A stretch of DNA of 64,000 bases from Flavobacterium sp. Root420. GTDB lineage: Bacteria; Bacteroidota; Bacteroidia; Flavobacteriales; Flavobacteriaceae. Made by a program: the position numbers and the translations under genes. Below the pieces are notes generated by a model, which did not search any database, was not told where the DNA came from, and saw only the letters and a list, made by a program, of their open reading frames with translations. Each line of letters starts with the position of its first letter. Position 1 is the stretch's first letter. This document shows, one piece after another, positions 1 through 8,354 of the stretch. The stretch covers positions 503,303-567,302 of the forward strand of contig NZ_LMEF01000029.1 in assembly GCF_001427905.1 (NCBI RefSeq), written 5' to 3'.

Positions 1-77
1 CAGGAGGATTGTTGAATAAATCAACAGGAAATGCCCTGAACGTAGACGGTGGTGTAGCAATGGGCTTCTATAGATAA
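1..77 (+). CDS. C-terminus of bifunctional rhamnulose-1-phosphate aldolase / short-chain dehydrogenase (partial)
   Basis: Only the last 24 codons lie in the window (frame from base 3, stop TAA at 75-77). The peptide ends in a TGNALNVDGGVAMGFYR-like tail, which matches the C-terminal NVDGG segment of short-chain dehydrogenases. In Bacteroidota the gene before an RhaI-type isomerase is usually the fused RhaEW protein, whose aldolase half splits L-rhamnulose-1-phosphate and whose dehydrogenase half oxidises L-lactaldehyde to L-lactate. The SDR tail is seen; the aldolase half is inferred from the neighbours. Confidence 0.7.
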   Translation, partial: GGLLNKSTGNALNVDGGVAMGFYR

Positions 78-126
78 AAATAGTTTTTTTTAAGTTTGTT
101 TAAGCAAAAGTGGTTTTTTGTGAATT

Positions 127-162
127 TAACGTCCGACAGCCCTCGGGCGTTAGATTTTTTTT
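127..162 (+). terminator. Hairpin plus T-tract between the aldolase/dehydrogenase and isomerase genes
   Basis: Arms at 127-136 and 143-152 pair over 10 bp with one G-T pair and a 6-base loop, followed by a run of eight T (155-162). This looks like an intrinsic terminator. Because the next genes belong to the same pathway, it may act as a partial terminator, or the isomerase may have its own promoter. A loose TAnnTTTG-like box (TATATTTA, 231-238) lies 30 bp before the next start. Confidence 0.6.
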
Positions 163-268
163 AAAGATGAAGAAATTATTAAACAAACAAGATTGCACAA
201 AATAGGTTAGTTAAACAGGAATTCATTACATATATTTAGCGTTGTAATTCCATTAAAAGAAAAAGAAT

Positions 269-1543
269 ATGTTAATTGGAGCAAACAAAATAGAATCTCA
301 CAATGATGAGTTATTAAAAAAACACCAAAATAAATTTGCTTTTACCGCATCTGAAATTGGTGAAACAGAATCAATTATTCAAAAATTAATCGATTTTCAA
401 ATCGCAATTCCATCTTGGGCTTTAGGAACAGGAGGAACCAGATTCGGGCGTTTTCCAGGTGGTGGAGAACCACGTTCTTTAGAAGAAAAAATCGAAGATG
501 TAGGTTTGCTTCATGCTTTAAACAATGCTTCAGGAGCGATTTCATTGCACATTCCGTGGGATATTCCAACAGATCACAATGCAATCAAAGCTTTGGCAGC
601 TGAGCATAACTTAAAGTTTGATGCTGTAAACTCTAATACTTTTCAGGATCAGTCAAGTCAGGATCACACCTATAAATTCGGATCCTTACAAAACGTAAAT
701 AAAGCAGTTCGCAAACAGGCAATTGCCCACAATATTGAAGTTATTCAACAAGGAATCGCTTTAGGGTCAGAATCGTTAACCGTTTGGTTGGCAGATGGAT
801 CTTCTTTTCCTGGACAATTAAACTTCCGCCGTGCCTATCAAAACACATTAGAAAGTTTAGAAGAAATCTACGCTGCATTGCCTTCAAACTGGAAACTATT
901 TTTAGAATACAAATGTGCTGAACCTAACTTTTATTCCACTACAGTGGCAGATTGGGGACAATCTTATTCTTATGTCAAAAAATTAGGAGATAAAGCACAA
1001 ACTTTGGTTGATTTAGGACACCATCTGCCAAATGCTAATATTGAGCAAATCGTTTCTTTATTACTCATGGAAGGAAAATTAGGTGGTTTCCACTTTAATG
1101 ATTCAAAATACGGAGACGATGATTTAACTGCCGGAGCGTTGAAACCATACCAATTGTTCTTGATTTTCAATGAATTGGTTGAAGGAATGGATGCAAGAGG
1201 AATGAATCATGCTAAAGATTTAGGCTGGATGATCGATGCTTCTCATAATATTAAAGATCCATTAGAAGATCTATTACAATCAGTTGAAGCGATTATGATT
1301 GCTTATGCTCAGGCACTTTTAGTAGACAGAAAAGCATTAGAAATTGCGCAAGACGAAAATGATGTTGTAAAAGCACAGGAAATTCTGCAAAATGCTTTCC
1401 GTACCGATGTTCGCGCATTAGTTGCTGAAGCCCGTTTGCGTTCAGGTGCTGCATTAAATCCCGTTGCATTGTATCGTGGCCTTGATGTTAGAAAAAATCT
1501 AATTGGAGAAAGAGGATTAAAAACGATGGCTACAGGCTTATAA
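269..1543 (+). CDS. rhaI: L-rhamnose isomerase, RhaI (Pseudomonas stutzeri) type
   Basis: A 424-residue TIM-barrel sugar isomerase that would interconvert L-rhamnose and L-rhamnulose in the cytoplasm. The length matches the P. stutzeri L-RhI type (about 430 aa). Residues E213, D248, H275 and D323 sit in blocks FLEYK, VDLGHH, GFHFNDSKYGDDD and MIDASH, which match the metal-binding pattern I recall for that family. The ATG at 269 is the first in frame and is preceded by an A-rich stretch with no Shine-Dalgarno. The kinase gene follows after 10 bp, so the two are co-transcribed. The E. coli RhaA type is not meant here. This family also acts on rare aldoses such as D-allose, so the substrate call leans on context. 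Confidence 0.88.
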   Translation: MLIGANKIESHNDELLKKHQNKFAFTASEIGETESIIQKLIDFQIAIPSWALGTGGTRFGRFPGGGEPRSLEEKIEDVGLLHALNNASGAISLHIPWDIPTDHNAIKALAAEHNLKFDAVNSNTFQDQSSQDHTYKFGSLQNVNKAVRKQAIAHNIEVIQQGIALGSESLTVWLADGSSFPGQLNFRRAYQNTLESLEEIYAALPSNWKLFLEYKCAEPNFYSTTVADWGQSYSYVKKLGDKAQTLVDLGHHLPNANIEQIVSLLLMEGKLGGFHFNDSKYGDDDLTAGALKPYQLFLIFNELVEGMDARGMNHAKDLGWMIDASHNIKDPLEDLLQSVEAIMIAYAQALLVDRKALEIAQDENDVVKAQEILQNAFRTDVRALVAEARLRSGAALNPVALYRGLDVRKNLIGERGLKTMATGL

Positions 1544-1553
1544 AAAATACAAA

Positions 1554-2915
1554 ATGAATGTAGTTGCAATTTTTGATATTGGTAAGACAAACAAAAAGGT
1601 TTTTTTATTTGATGAAAATTATAGAATTGTTTGGGAAAAATCGGTGAATTTCGATGAAACGGTCGACGAAGACGGTTTTCCATGCGAGGATATTGAGTTA
1701 CTCAAAAACTGGATATTTGAATGTTTATCAGAAATAAAAAATCTGACAAACTATGTTCTAAAAGCAATAAATTTCAGCACTTATGGAGCCAGTTTTGTCT
1801 ATATTGATGAAGAGGGCAAAAATTTGACGCCTTTGTATAATTATCTAAAAGATTATCCGGAGGAATTAAAGCAGGAATTTTATAAAAAGTATAAAGGAGA
1901 AGAAGTTTTTGCAGTAAAAACAGCTTCTCCTGTTTTAGGAAGTCTTAATTCCGGAATGCAAATTTACAGGCTCAAAGAAGAAAGACCGGAACTTTTTGAT
2001 AAGGTTAAATATTGCCTGCATTTGCCACAATATTTAAGTTTTCTTTTAACTGGCGAAGCCTATTCTGATATTACAAGTATCGGATGTCATACCAATCTTT
2101 GGAATTTTAAAAAGATGAAGTATCATAAATGGCTCAAAAAAGAAGCCATAATCGAAAAGATTCCCCCACTTCATTTTGGAAAAGACATCATCAAAAAAGA
2201 AGATGGTTTAGCTGTTGGGGTAGGATTACACGATAGTTCATCAGCCATAATTCCCTACACGATCAACTTTACAGAACCTTTTGTTTTATTATCAACAGGA
2301 ACCTGGAGTATTTCTCTGAATCCCTTCAATAATAGACCTTTAACTTTCGAAGAATTAAAATACGATTGTTTGTGTTATATGCAATACACGGAGAAGCCCG
2401 TAAAGGCGGCCCGTTTGTTTTCAGGTAACGAACATGAAATACAAGCTAAAAGACTGGCAGAGCATTTTAACGTACCCTTTGATAGTTTTAAAGATATTTA
2501 TTTTGATAAAAAAATCGTGTCAAACCTAAGAGCTTTAAACTTCCAGATTGTTTATCCCAAGAAATATCATTTTGATATACTGAAGGAATGTCCCTTTCAA
2601 AAAAGAGACCTCAATACTTTTAAAAGTTACGACATTGCCTATCATCAATTGATGCTTGACCTTGTTGAACAACAGGTTTTTTCTACTAATTTGGTGATTC
2701 ACAATAGTCCGGTAAAGAAAATCTTTGTGGATGGAGGTTTCAGTAAAAACTCCATTTTCATGAATTTACTGGCAGAAGCTTTCCCGGATGTAGAAGTGTA
2801 TGCCGCGTCTATGGCGCAGGCAAGTGCGCTAGGAGCTGCATTGGCAATCCACCAAAACTGGAATCCAAAACCGATTCAGAACGATTTAATTGATTTAAAA
2901 TTTTACAAACATTAA
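1554..2915 (+). CDS. FGGY-family carbohydrate kinase, probable L-rhamnulokinase
   Basis: A 453-residue FGGY kinase predicted to phosphorylate L-rhamnulose with ATP. The N-terminal half opens with the phosphate-binding DIGKTNKK block (residues 8-15), and a STGTWS block follows near residue 250. The C-terminal half has VDGGFSKN (about 395-402) and the ASALGAALA helix near the end, both typical of the FGGY_C ATP-binding fold. It starts 10 bp after rhaI. Together with the aldolase tail upstream and the lactate genes downstream this gives a full rhamnose route. It is shorter and diverged from E. coli RhaB, and a role on another ketose such as L-fuculose is possible. Confidence 0.78.
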   Translation: MNVVAIFDIGKTNKKVFLFDENYRIVWEKSVNFDETVDEDGFPCEDIELLKNWIFECLSEIKNLTNYVLKAINFSTYGASFVYIDEEGKNLTPLYNYLKDYPEELKQEFYKKYKGEEVFAVKTASPVLGSLNSGMQIYRLKEERPELFDKVKYCLHLPQYLSFLLTGEAYSDITSIGCHTNLWNFKKMKYHKWLKKEAIIEKIPPLHFGKDIIKKEDGLAVGVGLHDSSSAIIPYTINFTEPFVLLSTGTWSISLNPFNNRPLTFEELKYDCLCYMQYTEKPVKAARLFSGNEHEIQAKRLAEHFNVPFDSFKDIYFDKKIVSNLRALNFQIVYPKKYHFDILKECPFQKRDLNTFKSYDIAYHQLMLDLVEQQVFSTNLVIHNSPVKKIFVDGGFSKNSIFMNLLAEAFPDVEVYAASMAQASALGAALAIHQNWNPKPIQNDLIDLKFYKH

Positions 2916-2940
2916 TATAATAGCTTGTTTGTATATCTTA

Positions 2941-3150
2941 TATTAGCCACAGATTAAAGGATTAGAAAGTTTTTATTTCTCGCAGATTGCTTCGCCTGTT
3001 CGCTATCGCTCGGGTGGGGCAGATTTAATTTTGAATAATGATCTGCGCGCATCTGCTTAAATCTTTTAAATCTGCGTGAAAATATTAGCCACAGATTAAA
3101 GGATTAAAAAGATTAAAATAAATCTGCCAAATCTGAGAGAAAAAATAGTA
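2941..3150. repeat. Intergenic repeat cluster between rhamnulokinase and lutA
   Basis: A 20-base unit TTAGCCACAGATTAAAGGAT occurs at about 2943 and again at about 3088. Related forms of AAATCTGC and GATTAAA fill the rest, and a GC-rich patch lies at 2995-3020. I associate this kind of gap repeat with Flavobacterium genomes. It carries no start codon or coding pattern that I trust. Confidence 0.55.
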
Positions 3151-3187
3151 CCACATAGTTTTTCTATGTGTTTAAAAAATTAAGAAT

Positions 3188-3928
3188 ATGAAAGTTGGAC
3201 TTTTTATCCCGTGCTATGTCGACCAATTTTATCCAAAAGTAGGAATTGCAACCTATGAACTTTTACAAAAATTAGGCTGCGATGTTCATTTTCCGATGGG
3301 ACAAACTTGTTGTGGACAACCGATGGCTAATAGCGGATATCAACATTTAACGAAAGGCTGCGATGCTAATTTTATAGCCAATTTTGCTGGTTTTGATTAT
3401 ATCGTTTGCCCATCAGGAAGTTGTGTTTTACATGTAAAAGATCATTTACACGACGAAAAGAACAAAGAATTAGCATCTGAAATCCGTAAAAAAGTTTTTG
3501 AACTGACAGAGTTTATTACTGATGTTTTGAAAGTAGATCATATAGACGGAAACTTTCCTTACAGAGTCGGAATGCATAACAGTTGTCATGGACAACGTGG
3601 TTTAAAGCTTTCGCAGATGACCGAATTAAACGCGCCATTTTTCTCAAAACCCGAACAATTATTGCACAATATAAAAGGACTCGATTTGGTTTCTCTCTCC
3701 AGAAAAGATGAATGTTGCGGATTTGGAGGTACGTTCTGCGTAACCGAAGAAGCAGTTTCTGTCAAAATGGGCCAGGACCGAATTAAAGATCATGAAAACC
3801 ATAATGTCGATTACATAACAGGAGGCGATATGTCGTGCCTGATGCATTTGGAAGGAATTCTGAAAAGACAAAAAAGCAACATCAAAACAATTCATATTGC
3901 CGAGATATTAAATTCACTGGAAAATTAA
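3188..3928 (+). CDS. lutA: LutA-type (Fe-S)-binding subunit of L-lactate oxidation
   Basis: A 246-residue protein with the two cysteine-rich (CCG) domains of the LutA/YkgE family. Domain 1 has CCGQPMANSG (about 41-50) and the CPSGSC block (about 76-81). Domain 2 has NSCHGQRG (about 131-138), DECCGFGG (about 175-182) and a late MSCLMH block. LutA, LutB and LutC together oxidise L-lactate to pyruvate in the cytoplasm. The gene heads a tight cluster with lutB (33 bp) and lutC (8 bp overlap). Its place after the rhamnose genes fits removal of the L-lactate made from lactaldehyde. Its own promoter may lie in the repeat-bearing gap upstream. Confidence 0.88.
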   Translation: MKVGLFIPCYVDQFYPKVGIATYELLQKLGCDVHFPMGQTCCGQPMANSGYQHLTKGCDANFIANFAGFDYIVCPSGSCVLHVKDHLHDEKNKELASEIRKKVFELTEFITDVLKVDHIDGNFPYRVGMHNSCHGQRGLKLSQMTELNAPFFSKPEQLLHNIKGLDLVSLSRKDECCGFGGTFCVTEEAVSVKMGQDRIKDHENHNVDYITGGDMSCLMHLEGILKRQKSNIKTIHIAEILNSLEN

Positions 3929-3961
3929 AAGATTTCAGCATTTACTTCTAACTCACAAAAA

Positions 3962-5362
3962 ATGTCTTCAAAAAAAAATATAGATCACAGCCAGGCAGCA
4001 ACAATTTTCAATAAAGATGTAGAGCGCGTAAACTGGCATGATGAAACGCTTTGGTTTGTTCGTGAAAAGCGTGATAAATCCGCAAATCAAATTCAGGACT
4101 GGGAACTGCTTCGTGAAACGGCTTCTCAAATCAAAAATAATGTGCTGGCCAATATGCATGATTATTTAAGTGATTTTGAAGCAAATGCCCAGAAAAACGG
4201 CATCATTGTGCATTGGGCTGCCGATGCAAAAGAACACAATGAAATTGTACATTCGATTTTGGAAAAACACGATGTAAAGCAAATGGTGAAATCAAAATCA
4301 ATGCTTACAGAAGAATGTCATCTAAATGATTATTTAGCCGATAAAGGCATCGAAGTAATCGATTCGGATTTAGGAGAATACATTGTTCAGCTCCGTAAGG
4401 AACCACCGAGCCATATTGTACTTCCGGCCATTCACCTTAAAAAAGAAGATGTAAGTGAAACTTTTCACGAACATTTAGGCACCGAAAAAGGAAATTTTGA
4501 TCCTCAATATTTAACCGAATCGGCAAGACGCCAGCTTCGTGATACTTTTTTAACTCGTAAAGCAGCTTTAACCGGAGTTAATTTTGCGGTTGCTGAAACA
4601 GGCGAATTTGTAGTTTGTACCAATGAAGGAAATGCAGATATGGGCGCACATTTAGCTGATGTTCATATTGCGTGTATGGGATTCGAAAAACTGATTCCGC
4701 AACGCAAACACTTAGGTGTTTTCCTGAGATTATTGGCAAGAAGTGCGACGGGACAACCGATCACTACTTTTTCAAGTCATTTTAAGAAACCAAGAGACGG
4801 AAAAGAAATTCATATTGTAATTGTCGATAACGGAAGAAGCACACAATTAGGCAGAGCCGATTTTAGAAATTCCCTGAAATGCATTCGTTGTGGCGCTTGT
4901 ATGAACACTTGTCCGGTTTATAGACGTAGTGGTGGACATAGTTACCATAATGCGGTTGCAGGACCAATTGGGTCTATTTTAGCCCCTAATTTAGACATGA
5001 GCAAAAATGCCGATTTACCTTTTGCAAGTACACTTTGTGGTTCGTGCACCAATGTATGTCCGGTAAAAATTGATATTCACGACCAGTTGTACAAATGGCG
5101 CCAGGTTTTGGTAAAGGAAGGGTATACCCCAACTTCAAAAACTATTGCGATGAAAACCATGGCAACAGTTTTGGCAAACCCAACTATATTTAATCTGGCT
5201 GGAAAATCAGGAAGATTTGTGATGAAAAACATTCCGGCATTAGTCAATAATAAAATGAACAAATGGTACGATCAGCGTGAAATGCCAGCTGTTCCGGAAG
5301 AATCTTTTAGAGAATGGTATAAGAAAAATTCAAGGGAATCTAAAGCGAAAAAAGATGAGTAG
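3962..5362 (+). CDS. lutB: LutB-type iron-sulfur protein of L-lactate oxidation
   Basis: A 466-residue LutB/YkgF homologue. The first 300 residues form the LutB domain with a VNFAVAETGEFV block near residue 200. Two ferredoxin-like clusters follow: CIRCGACMNTCP (about 307-318) and CGSCTNVCP (about 358-366), each with the CxxCxxxCP spacing for [4Fe-4S]. A LutB C-terminal segment ends the protein. It would pass electrons from lactate oxidation to the LutABC complex. Its stop codon overlaps the start of lutC by 8 bp, which suggests coupled translation. Confidence 0.9.
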   Translation: MSSKKNIDHSQAATIFNKDVERVNWHDETLWFVREKRDKSANQIQDWELLRETASQIKNNVLANMHDYLSDFEANAQKNGIIVHWAADAKEHNEIVHSILEKHDVKQMVKSKSMLTEECHLNDYLADKGIEVIDSDLGEYIVQLRKEPPSHIVLPAIHLKKEDVSETFHEHLGTEKGNFDPQYLTESARRQLRDTFLTRKAALTGVNFAVAETGEFVVCTNEGNADMGAHLADVHIACMGFEKLIPQRKHLGVFLRLLARSATGQPITTFSSHFKKPRDGKEIHIVIVDNGRSTQLGRADFRNSLKCIRCGACMNTCPVYRRSGGHSYHNAVAGPIGSILAPNLDMSKNADLPFASTLCGSCTNVCPVKIDIHDQLYKWRQVLVKEGYTPTSKTIAMKTMATVLANPTIFNLAGKSGRFVMKNIPALVNNKMNKWYDQREMPAVPEESFREWYKKNSRESKAKKDE

Positions 5363-5942
5363 TAAAGCTGAAATTTTAAATAAAATAAAACAAAGTCAGC
5401 CGAATCTTGCTGCTGAATTACCTGATTTAACGGTCTTAGGTTCAGAACAGTTTGATGTGCTGGAAATGTATAAAACGGTATTAAGAAATATTGGCGGAAA
5501 TCCGATAGAAGTTGCTGATTTCAATGAAATAACATCTTATATCAAGAATAATTATCCAGTGGAGAAACGCATTATAACTACAATTCCGGAGCTTTCCGAA
5601 ATCGCTGTTTTAGATTGGACAAATGACGATCCGCATTCGCTTCAAAATGTGGAATTAACGATTATAAAAGCACATTTTGGTGTAGCTGAAAATAGTGCAC
5701 TATGGGTAACTGATGACATTTTAGGACAACGTGTTGCACCATTCATAACACAATATTTGGCTATTATAGTCAATAAAAAAGACCTGATTCCAACAATGCA
5801 ACAAGCATATGATAGAATTGGAAACCAGGAATATGGTTTCGGAACTTTTATCGCCGGGCCTTCAAAGACTGCAGATATTGAGCAGTCATTGGTTTTGGGT
5901 GCGCATGGCGCGAGGGGACTGGTTGTTTTTTTGTTGGGATAG
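5355..5942 (+). CDS. lutC: LutC-type subunit of L-lactate oxidation
   Basis: A 195-residue LUD (lactate utilisation) domain protein of the LutC/YkgG family, with the closing FIAGPSKTADIEQSLVLGAHG block that marks the family. I chose the ATG at 5355 because it overlaps the lutB stop by 8 bp and gives an MSSKAEIL start. An earlier in-frame start at 5277 would add 26 residues that are only out-of-frame lutB. It is the last gene of the rhamnose-lactate run and is followed by a hairpin terminator. Confidence 0.88.
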   Translation: MSSKAEILNKIKQSQPNLAAELPDLTVLGSEQFDVLEMYKTVLRNIGGNPIEVADFNEITSYIKNNYPVEKRIITTIPELSEIAVLDWTNDDPHSLQNVELTIIKAHFGVAENSALWVTDDILGQRVAPFITQYLAIIVNKKDLIPTMQQAYDRIGNQEYGFGTFIAGPSKTADIEQSLVLGAHGARGLVVFLLG

Positions 5943-5967
5943 AAAATATTATGTTCTTATGAAAAAT

Positions 5968-6000
5968 TGCGCAATGTCTCTGACTTTGCGCATTTTTTTT
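5968..6000 (+). terminator. Terminator after lutC
   Basis: Arms TGCGCAA (5968-5974) and TTGCGCA (5986-5992) enclose an 11-base loop and are followed by eight T at 5993-6000. It lies 25 bp after the lutC stop and closes the rhamnose-lactate transcript. Confidence 0.75.
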
Positions 6001-6188
6001 GTTTGTTAGAAATTGCGAACCCCATAAAAGTTTCCCGATTTTTTATGTGTAGTTCTTATATTGGGATGATTTTTTTTGCATTCACTAAATAACATTCTAA
6101 GAAAATTAGTTTTAAAGTCGGAGACTTTATGATGTTCTATTTTTCGATTATATTTGTTTAGAATGGCGCAAAATCAGAGACATTTGCC
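5971..6188. mobile_element. Non-coding element bounded by inverted repeats (MITE-like candidate)
   Basis: The 337-base gap after lutC has no gene. Bases 5971-5992 and 6165-6188 are imperfect inverted copies sharing TGTCTCTGA-n-TTTGCGC, about 20 of 23 positions paired, and they enclose about 170 bases without coding potential. The left copy is also the lutC terminator. No target-site duplication is obvious. It could be a miniature element or simply a long inverted repeat. Confidence 0.35.
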
Positions 6189-6279
6189 AGCGTACAAACA
6201 CTTCGGGGAGCGGGAATTTAGTAGCATATAAGAATGAGGCTAAAATTTTTAGAAGAAAATTTTAATTTACTAAAAAATT

Positions 6280-6663
6280 ATGAAATCAAATATTATAATC
6301 ATTGTTGTGATTTTAGCACTAGCTTTTGCATGCAACAAAAAGGAAGAGGCAAAAGTTCATATTACATCTGAAAACTCTGGAACTTTTTTTAAGGAAAAAT
6401 TATCTAATCAAAAATTAATGGATAGTTTAGAGAATCGTGCCCTATTTAATGGTGATACGCTAGCATATAATGAATTAAAAGGGATTTATTATATCGGTGG
6501 ACAAAGAGTTACAGGATTGCTTTATTATTCTTTGATTATGTCTAATAAATATAATTATAAAAGAGCTTCCTTTGATGTGTATGATATTCTTACACATGAT
6601 AAAAAAGTTTTGGATGATAAAACAAAAAAAATGGCAAATGATTACTTAAAAAAAAGCAAATGA
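6280..6663 (+). CDS. Small lipoprotein, unknown function
   Basis: A 127-residue protein that starts with a lipoprotein signal: MKSN, a hydrophobic isoleucine-valine stretch, then LAFAC with the lipid-bearing Cys at residue 18. The mature part is lysine-rich and has no domain I recognise. It has a DTLAYNELKGIYYIGG block (about 53-68) that hints at a small repeat fold. Codon use is very AT-rich, like the two small membrane genes that follow. It stands alone with a 130-bp gap to the next gene. Function not assigned. Confidence 0.6.
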   Translation: MKSNIIIIVVILALAFACNKKEEAKVHITSENSGTFFKEKLSNQKLMDSLENRALFNGDTLAYNELKGIYYIGGQRVTGLLYYSLIMSNKYNYKRASFDVYDILTHDKKVLDDKTKKMANDYLKKSK

Positions 6664-6793
6664 AATTACAATGCTTTTTAGCATATAGTATTTGATTTGA
6701 ATATAGCTCAACTAGAAACTATGGAGAAAATGATTAACTGTTTTAGAAATTGACATCAATTGAGATAACTACATTAAATTATAATATTTATAT

Positions 6794-7078
6794 ATGGAAA
6801 ATGTAGTTACTTTTATTTTGGCTGTATTCTCGTTAATTTTTGGGTTGTATGTTTTTATTAATCCCGTAAAATTTCAAAAAAGAGAATTAAAAAGACTTGA
6901 ATTTTATAAGTTTTTATTAAAATTTAAATTGACTAGTAGGTCTTATAATAAGTTATTGGAAAGAAGAAGTTCTGAAGAATACCTAAAACAACTAAAATAC
7001 ACTTCATTAATGTTCATATTTTTTTCAATATTATTGTTTTTAATTTTGTTATTGAAATTTTACGATTCGTTTGCTTAA
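6794..7078 (+). CDS. Small membrane protein, two predicted transmembrane helices
   Basis: A 94-residue protein with hydrophobic segments at about 4-22 and 72-90, separated by a basic loop rich in Lys, Arg and Leu. The likely topology puts the loop in the cytoplasm. No family recognised. It shares low GC and style with the next small membrane gene, which starts 72 bp later. Confidence 0.5.
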   Translation: MENVVTFILAVFSLIFGLYVFINPVKFQKRELKRLEFYKFLLKFKLTSRSYNKLLERRSSEEYLKQLKYTSLMFIFFSILLFLILLLKFYDSFA

Positions 7079-7150
7079 ACCGTAGTAATCGGGGAGTATC
7101 TTGATTATGAATATAAAATAGAAATCAGATGAAAAACAAACATTAAAAAT

Positions 7151-7333
7151 ATGATGTACGCTTATTATATAATAGGAATTGCGTTTATAATTTACACTTT
7201 AGTAGACTTTAAGAAAAAGCCAAATGATAATGTATTTAATAGATATTATAATTCCAAATATTATAGAGTTGTAATACTTCTAATATTTGGGATTTTAGCA
7301 TTTATAATATCTTTGTTTGTGGAGAAAAAATAA
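7151..7333 (+). CDS. Small membrane protein, two predicted transmembrane helices
   Basis: A 60-residue protein with hydrophobic segments at about 4-19 and 39-56 and a short basic loop (KKKPNDN, YYNSKYY) between them. No homologous family recognised. The length and context suggest a real but uncharacterised small protein. Confidence is limited because the region is very AT-rich, and long open frames arise by chance there less often than short ones. Confidence 0.45.
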   Translation: MMYAYYIIGIAFIIYTLVDFKKKPNDNVFNRYYNSKYYRVVILLIFGILAFIISLFVEKK

Positions 7334-7351
7334 TAATAAATGTGATTTTAG

Positions 7352-7359
7352 TACATTTG
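7352..7359 (+). promoter_or_regulatory. TAnnTTTG promoter box for the GNAT gene
   Basis: TACATTTG matches the Bacteroidota -7 consensus exactly. It ends only 4 bases before the ATG at 7364, so the transcript would be leaderless or nearly so. No clear TTG -33 element is visible. Confidence 0.45.
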
Positions 7360-7363
7360 AAAT

Positions 7364-7840
7364 ATGGATATAAATAAAAAAGACATAGCTATAAGGCGCG
7401 CGACAACTGCCGATTTACCCAAACTGGCAGAATTTCTGCAGTCTCTTGTTGCGGCAGAACGACCATTTGACCCAACACTTAAAGAAGGTGAAATATTCTA
7501 TTATGATATAAAAGAATTTATATCAGATAACAAAACAGAACTTTTGGTCATTGACTATAAGAATCAAATTATTGGTTGTGGCTATGCCCAAATCCGATCA
7601 GCAAAACCATATCAAAACCATGAATTATTCGGATATCTTGGCTTCATGTATGTAAGTCCCGAATTTAGAGGAAATGGTTTGAATAATCTACTACTTGATG
7701 ATCTTAAAAAATGGGTGCTGTCTCAAGGAATAACCGAGGTTAGACTCGATGTTTACTCTGAAAACGTACCAGCAATCAGAGCTTATGAAAAGGCTGGTTT
7801 TAAGCAAATATTGACAACGATGCGTTGTGATATAAGTTAA
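7364..7840 (+). CDS. GNAT-family N-acetyltransferase
   Basis: A 158-residue single-domain acetyltransferase that would move an acetyl group from acetyl-CoA to an unknown amine. The acetyl-CoA motif is seen in FMYVSPEFRGNGLNNLLL (about 102-119), with the R-G-N-G turn that binds pyrophosphate. The C-terminal SENVPAIRAYEKAGF block (about 133-147) is the usual last strand and helix. The start gives the conserved IAIRRAT first strand seven residues in. It is monocistronic between the small membrane genes and the convergent hxlR. Substrate cannot be told from sequence. Confidence 0.82.
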   Translation: MDINKKDIAIRRATTADLPKLAEFLQSLVAAERPFDPTLKEGEIFYYDIKEFISDNKTELLVIDYKNQIIGCGYAQIRSAKPYQNHELFGYLGFMYVSPEFRGNGLNNLLLDDLKKWVLSQGITEVRLDVYSENVPAIRAYEKAGFKQILTTMRCDIS

Positions 7841-7886
7841 GTAAGATATTTAGGCAGCTCAATGGAACACCTTGTAGAGCGAGGTT

Positions 7887-7932
7887 TTTATGAAAAGCTA
7901 TCGGAAGGATATCTTTAGCAACTTTTCATAAA
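7887..7932. terminator. Inverted repeat between converging GNAT and hxlR genes
   Basis: Arms TTTATGAAAAG (7887-7897) and CTTTTCATAAA (7922-7932) pair perfectly over 11 bp around a 24-base centre that can itself fold weakly. The position between two converging stop codons fits a shared terminator, though neither side has a strong T-tract. Confidence 0.45.
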
Positions 7933-7959
7933 TGTATATCCTGATTGCTTAATATTGAA

Positions 7960-8340
7960 TTATTTACTTACAGATTTAATAATTTTTTCCCTGTGGGCAA
8001 GTCCCCAGTTTACCAAAGTTTCCGTTACCGGAAGAACAGATTTTCCATATTCTGTAATCGCATAGGCCACAGTAGCAGGTTTAGTATCTTGTTCTGTTCT
8101 GCTTACCAGTAAATTGGTTTCTAGTTGCTTAAGTTCCTGGCTTAACATTTTGGCTGAAATACCGCCAATTTCGCGTTGCATCTTCTTAAAGTGAATAACC
8201 TGATGTGTTCTATTGGTTAAAAAACGCAGAATCATCAGTTTCCATTTACCCCCTAAAACGTCCAGACTATCACGCATTGCCATAAGCTCTTCAGAGCAGT
8301 TAGCCTCGCGAATAATTCCCTTATCATTAATTTTTGCCAT
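7960..8340 (-). CDS. HxlR-family winged-helix transcriptional regulator
   Basis: A 126-residue regulator with the single HxlR domain (about 24-110). The DVLGGKWKLMILRFL helix (about 28-42) and the GGISAKMLSQELKQLE recognition helix region (about 58-73) are typical. A cysteine at residue 15 (ANCSEE) sits where redox-sensing members of the family have their reactive Cys. It is divergent from an oxidoreductase gene and shares a 92-bp control region with a perfect palindrome, so it probably controls both. The inducer is unknown; quinones or electrophiles would be typical. Confidence 0.85.
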   Translation of the reverse strand: MAKINDKGIIREANCSEELMAMRDSLDVLGGKWKLMILRFLTNRTHQVIHFKKMQREIGGISAKMLSQELKQLETNLLVSRTEQDTKPATVAYAITEYGKSVLPVTETLVNWGLAHREKIIKSVSK

Positions 8341-8354
8341 ACTAGTTTCTATCT

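Noticed and set aside
5277..5354. Upstream start for lutC
   Set aside because: The added residues are lutB in another frame; the ATG at 5355 overlaps the lutB stop as in a coupled operon.
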